Shown here piece by piece: positions 7,791 through 9,819 of a DNA stretch of 9,819 nucleotides. The position numbers and the translations under genes are program-made. The first letter of the stretch is position 1; each line of letters begins with the position of its first letter. The stretch spans positions 1-9,819 of the forward strand of contig JALULB010000211.1 of NCBI GenBank assembly GCA_027041035.1, read 5' to 3'. Under the pieces are notes generated by a model. That model was not told where the DNA came from, did not search any database, and was given only the letters and a program-made list of their open reading frames with translations. The stretch is from Sedimenticola sp. (GTDB lineage: Bacteria > Pseudomonadota > Gammaproteobacteria > Chromatiales > Chromatiaceae).

Positions 7791-7916
7791 GGTGTTCTCC
7801 AGTGATTCAAAAAATGTGAGTTGCGGCGTGGTGACGACCGCGTGGGTGGACATTATTCGGATGTGTTGATATAAAGGGAAATCGATAATTTCTATATATA
7901 AGATAGCTTGTAGTCT
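7791..7916. promoter_or_regulatory. cbbR-cbbL divergent control region
   Basis: This 126-bp AT-rich spacer separates the divergent starts of cbbL and cbbR, the usual place for CbbR binding. Two dyads overlap by one base: GAAAT-N5-ATTTC at 7878-7892, and CTAT-N7-ATAG at 7892-7906, which also fits the LysR-type T-N11-A pattern (T7893 to A7905). They lie 10 bp from the cbbR start, so CbbR binding there could repress its own gene. For cbbL, a -10-like TAATGT is readable on the minus strand near 7850, but no good -35 pairs with it, so I do not place a promoter. Confidence 0.55.
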
Positions 7917-8891
7917 ATGATCTATTCGACCGCCGAAAACCTGATTCGCCATGTCACCCTGCGTCAGCTACAGATCTTTGAGGCCGTGGTGCGTCTGAAC
8001 GGCTACACCCGGGCGGCGGAGATGCTGCACCTGACCCAGCCGACGGTATCGATGCAGGTGAAAAAGCTCGGCGAGACGATCGGACACCCACTGCTCGAAA
8101 AAGTCGGCAATCGTCTCTATCCAACCCCGGTCGGGGAGGAGGTCTATGCCTCGGCGCGGAATATCCTTGGCGCCATGGTCTTGCTGGGGGAATCGGCCGC
8201 CGCGCTCGAAGGCGTGGTCAGGGGGCCGCTGCGCATCGCCGTCATCACCTCGGCCAAGTACTTCATGCCACACCTGCTTGGCGCCTTCATCAAGGACTAC
8301 CCCGAGGTAAAACCGATACTGAAGGTAACGAACCGTTCGCGCGTGCTCGAACGTCTCAAGTCCAAGGAAGACGACCTGCTGATCATGGGGCAGGTGCCGG
8401 TGGAGCTGGAGGTGGAGGCGCATCCGTTCATCGACAACGAGCTGGTCGTGGTCGCGAATCCCAACCATCCGTTGACCAAAAACCGCTCGATCACCTTGCG
8501 GCAACTGAGCGAGGAACGCTTTCTGGTGCGCGAGGCCGGTTCCGGTACACGTCTCGCCATCGAACGCCTGTTCGCGGAACAGGGCCTGGAGATTCAACCC
8601 TACATGGAACTCGGCAGCAGCGAGGCGATCAAGCAAGCGGTCATGGCGGGGCTGGGCATCTCGGTGCTGTCGCGCCACAACCTGCGGCTGGAACTCGCCG
8701 GCAATCATGTCGCGATCCTGGACGTAAAGGGATTCCCGCTGTTCTACCGCTGGTACGCGGTCCACCTGAAAGGCCGGAAGCTGTCCCTGGTCAGCCAGAC
8801 ATTCCTGGATTTTCTGCTGCGGCAGGGCAGGGAGATGATGGAACGGGTTCCCGTGGGGCCGATGGACGCGTCTGAATCGCCGGGTTGTTGA
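7917..8891 (+). CDS. cbbR: CbbR, LysR-type regulator of the cbb operon
   Basis: LysR-type transcriptional regulator, divergent from cbbL as is standard for CbbR, which senses Calvin-cycle metabolites and activates the operon. In 324 residues, the N-terminal winged helix-turn-helix spans about 13-72 ([20 protein letters not shown], then [12 protein letters not shown]). A linker helix follows and then the substrate-binding domain from about 103 ([41 protein letters not shown]). The start ATG at 7917 has only a weak Shine-Dalgarno sequence. It adds about 10 residues before the usual VTLRQL beginning, and no better in-frame ATG or GTG lies between. The C-terminal tail after about 305 is unremarkable. 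Confidence 0.92.
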   Translation: MIYSTAENLIRHVTLRQLQIFEAVVRLNGYTRAAEMLHLTQPTVSMQVKKLGETIGHPLLEKVGNRLYPTPVGEEVYASARNILGAMVLLGESAAALEGVVRGPLRIAVITSAKYFMPHLLGAFIKDYPEVKPILKVTNRSRVLERLKSKEDDLLIMGQVPVELEVEAHPFIDNELVVVANPNHPLTKNRSITLRQLSEERFLVREAGSGTRLAIERLFAEQGLEIQPYMELGSSEAIKQAVMAGLGISVLSRHNLRLELAGNHVAILDVKGFPLFYRWYAVHLKGRKLSLVSQTFLDFLLRQGREMMERVPVGPMDASESPGC

Positions 8892-8911
8892 GTGGGGTTC
8901 TGAGGGCTGTG

Positions 8912-9222
8912 TACCACGCCCACCTGCCCGACGCCGTCCCGCCAGCCTCATTCGAGTCATCCAGAAATCCGCCTCGACGGCCAAATCGTCCTTAGTGGCC
9001 AAGCCCTCCAGAACGACCTGCCACCGGACATTCAGCCCGGTGGTATCGCCTTCGACATCGTCGGCATCGGTGGTATCGCCTTCGACATCGTCGGCATCGG
9101 TGCCAGCGCCGACTGGCACGCCCCCCAGAGCGAAAAGACCCGCGCCACCTGCCAACAGATCGGCTCCGCGCTCGGATACGCCGTGCCCGAACAAATGCCC
9201 ATCGACCCGACAACAACCCCGA
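8912..9222 (+). pseudogene. Decayed coding fragment of unknown family with an internal duplication
   Basis: From 8958 the frame reads as natural protein: HPEIRLDGQIVLSGQALQND, then PPDIQPGG, then IAFDIVGIG twice, and ASADWHAPQSEKTRATCQQI before GSALGYAVPEQMPIDP. Third codon positions are mostly G or C. No usable start codon opens this frame, and a TGA lies at 8901. A second protein-like stretch, YHAHLPDAVPPASFESS, is in another frame at 8912-8962, so a one-base frameshift near 8958 is plausible. After about 9222 the frame stays open but loses its protein-like character and GC bias. I read it as a gene remnant behind cbbR; I do not recognise the family. Confidence 0.5.
9039..9098 (+). repeat. 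Perfect 30-bp tandem duplication
   Basis: Two identical 30-bp units lie at 9039-9068 and 9069-9098, followed by the first four bases of a third. The unit is a multiple of three and lies in the reading frame of the gene remnant, where it doubles the peptide GGIAFDIVGI. Perfect identity suggests a recent slippage or duplication event. Confidence 0.95.
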
Positions 9223-9287
9223 GTCGTTGTCGAACAAACGGTAGACCGCGAGGGTATCAGATCATCCCTGGTCGGATTAAGGCTGGC

Positions 9288-9398
9288 TCATCGAGAGGAT
9301 TTCGCAATAGAATCGAGCACTTTTGTTACATGCGCCTTGATGCGCTTGTCCTTAACGTACAGTCCTTTCATCTCTTCATCAGCCCAGCTTATCTCCAT
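9288..9398 (-). CDS. Possible small protein of 36 residues
   Basis: The minus-strand frame reads MEISWADEEMKGLYVKDKRI followed by KAHVTKVLDSIAKSSR, then TGA. A TAG lies directly before the ATG in frame, so the start cannot be further upstream. The Shine-Dalgarno match is weak (GGAT). The sequence is Lys-rich and helix-prone and looks more natural than a random frame. It could be a true small gene or the N-terminal stub of a truncated one. I assign no function. Confidence 0.3.
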   Translation of the reverse strand: MEISWADEEMKGLYVKDKRIKAHVTKVLDSIAKSSR

Positions 9399-9514
9399 CT
9401 ATCCGTTTAAAATAAACAGTTTACGATATATTCTTGGAGTTTTTATAAGGTGATGCCCTGAGTGCTGCGAGTAATCGTTTAGCCAATTCGGAAGGTGTGT
9501 CAACCGGGATATTA

Positions 9515-9743
9515 CGTCGAAGTGACGTGTATCTACGGGGCATGATGTGTATCTCCGGCGGGGTATCCTACGGGAGTGGAGAGCGTGCATATTGCTTGAG
9601 AGGAAAAGTGGGTGCAAGTGTGTGAATTTTCGGCTAGTATTTTACCGACTGGAGGAGGCGGGGCGGTGCCACGGGATGGCGGTGGCGACGCGCCTTTTGG
9701 AGATAGGCGTCAAAGTGACGTGTTATAACACGTCGAAGTGACG
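9515..9743 (+). repeat. Three copies of the 13-mer CGTCRAAGTGACG
   Basis: CGTCGAAGTGACG occurs at 9515-9527 and 9731-9743, and CGTCAAAGTGACG at 9708-9720. Each copy is a small inverted repeat (CGTC-N5-GACG). The second and third copies flank TGTTATAACA in the large dyad. Three occurrences within 230 bp cannot be chance. Protein-binding sites or remnants of a repeated element are possible explanations. Confidence 0.8.
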
Positions 9744-9747
9744 CCTA
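9704..9747. repeat. 44-bp dyad with an 18-bp perfect palindromic core
   Basis: TAGGCGTCA (9704-9712) pairs with TGACGCCTA (9739-9747). A 4-by-4 mismatch follows, then the perfect palindrome GACGTGTTATAACACGTC (9717-9734). As RNA or single-stranded DNA it would form a long hairpin; as duplex DNA it would suit a dimeric binding protein. It ends 43 bp before the start of the TIR-like gene, where an operator or terminator would be expected. Confidence 0.75.
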
Positions 9748-9753
9748 GTAAGC

Positions 9754-9760
9754 GTTAGAT
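9754..9760 (+). other. Integron-like recombination core (GTTRRRY)
   Basis: GTTAGAT at 9754-9760, in the context AAGCGTTAGATG, matches the core site at the 3' end of many attC sites, with cleavage expected between G and TT. A gene begins 31 bp later, a typical cassette leader length. I could not find the partner RYYYAAC box upstream, and the 7-mer alone is expected by chance about once per kilobase per strand. This is therefore tentative. Confidence 0.25.
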
Positions 9761-9790
9761 GAAAATAATTTAAGTATAGGGAACAAAAAA

Positions 9791-9819
9791 GTGATAAAGG
9801 TGTTTCTCTCGCATAGCAG
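9791..9819 (+). CDS. Start of a TIR-domain-like protein, cut by the window edge
   Basis: The frame from the GTG at 9791 reads MIKVFLSHS and then leaves the window. KVFLSHS at the extreme N-terminus is the typical first strand of bacterial TIR domains, which often act as NAD-cleaving effectors in phage defence or signalling. AGGG at 9778-9781 lies 9 nt upstream as a ribosome binding site. Only nine codons are visible, so domain architecture, partners and even the family remain open. Confidence 0.45.

Larger units (their letters stand above)
9223..9790. other. Non-coding, repeat-bearing stretch between the gene remnant and the TIR-like gene
   Basis: No convincing full gene is seen on either strand, apart from the weak 36-residue ORF at 9288-9398. 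The stretch becomes AT-richer from about 9295 to 9450 and again after 9755, unlike the GC-rich operon. It holds three copies of a 13-mer, a 20-bp imperfect direct repeat near 9523-9562, a 44-bp dyad and an integron-like core. The base composition shift and repeats suggest foreign DNA or an insertion boundary. Confidence 0.5.

Noticed and set aside
7791..7952. A 54-residue N-terminal extension of cbbL
   Set aside because: It runs through the cbbR-cbbL control region and into cbbR. The RubisCO-like sequence and a good ribosome binding site begin at 7790.
7968..9194. A 408-residue minus-strand frame
   Set aside because: It is antisense to cbbR and the gene remnant; codon-position bias favours the plus strand.
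9547..9741. A 64-residue plus-strand frame
   Set aside because: It is Cys/Arg-rich with no ribosome binding site, and its end is made of the 13-mer repeats and dyad.
9039..9743. CRISPR array
   Set aside because: The repeats are a tandem duplication without spacers and short 13-mers at irregular distances; there is no regular repeat-spacer pattern.

Overview
The window suggests a chemolithoautotrophic proteobacterium, most likely gammaproteobacterial and GC-rich. The main evidence is a form IA-type RubisCO operon with the CbbQ/CbbO activase pair and a divergent LysR regulator. No carboxysome shell gene (csoS-type) is in view, so the layout fits a cytosolic 'IAq'-type RubisCO. The taxonomic placement is inference from gene type and order.

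Layout. Positions 1-652 hold no convincing gene; they contain a perfect DnaA-box 9-mer beside a near-match and a few small repeats. From 7790 down to 653, on the minus strand, runs a tight operon in this order: cbbL (RubisCO large subunit), cbbS (small subunit), a 106-residue unknown protein, cbbQ (MoxR-type AAA+ ATPase), cbbO (von Willebrand A-domain partner), a 124-residue unknown protein, and a class II fructose/tagatose-bisphosphate aldolase. The aldolase carries an unusual C-terminal Dabb-like (stress-responsive alpha/beta barrel) domain. cbbR (7917-8891, plus strand) is divergent from cbbL across a 126-bp AT-rich spacer with overlapping dyads. The genes fit one job: CbbLS fixes CO2, CbbQ/CbbO remodels inhibited RubisCO, the aldolase serves the regenerative part of the Calvin cycle, and CbbR controls transcription. 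Three junctions (cbbL/cbbS, cbbS/106-aa gene, cbbQ/cbbO) carry clear RNA hairpins without T-runs, which suggests post-transcriptional tuning of the operon.

The right end (8892-9819) looks like an accessory boundary. It has a decayed coding fragment with a perfect in-frame 30-bp tandem duplication, a possible 36-residue small ORF on the minus strand, and an AT-richer stretch with three copies of a 13-mer. Two of those copies flank the centre of a large dyad. An integron-like GTTRRRY core follows, and then the first nine codons of a gene starting MIKVFLSHS, the usual opening of a TIR-domain protein. The gene is cut by the window edge.

The candidates for something undescribed are the aldolase-Dabb fusion, the two small unknown proteins embedded in the RubisCO activase operon, and the repeat/dyad region leading into the TIR-like gene.
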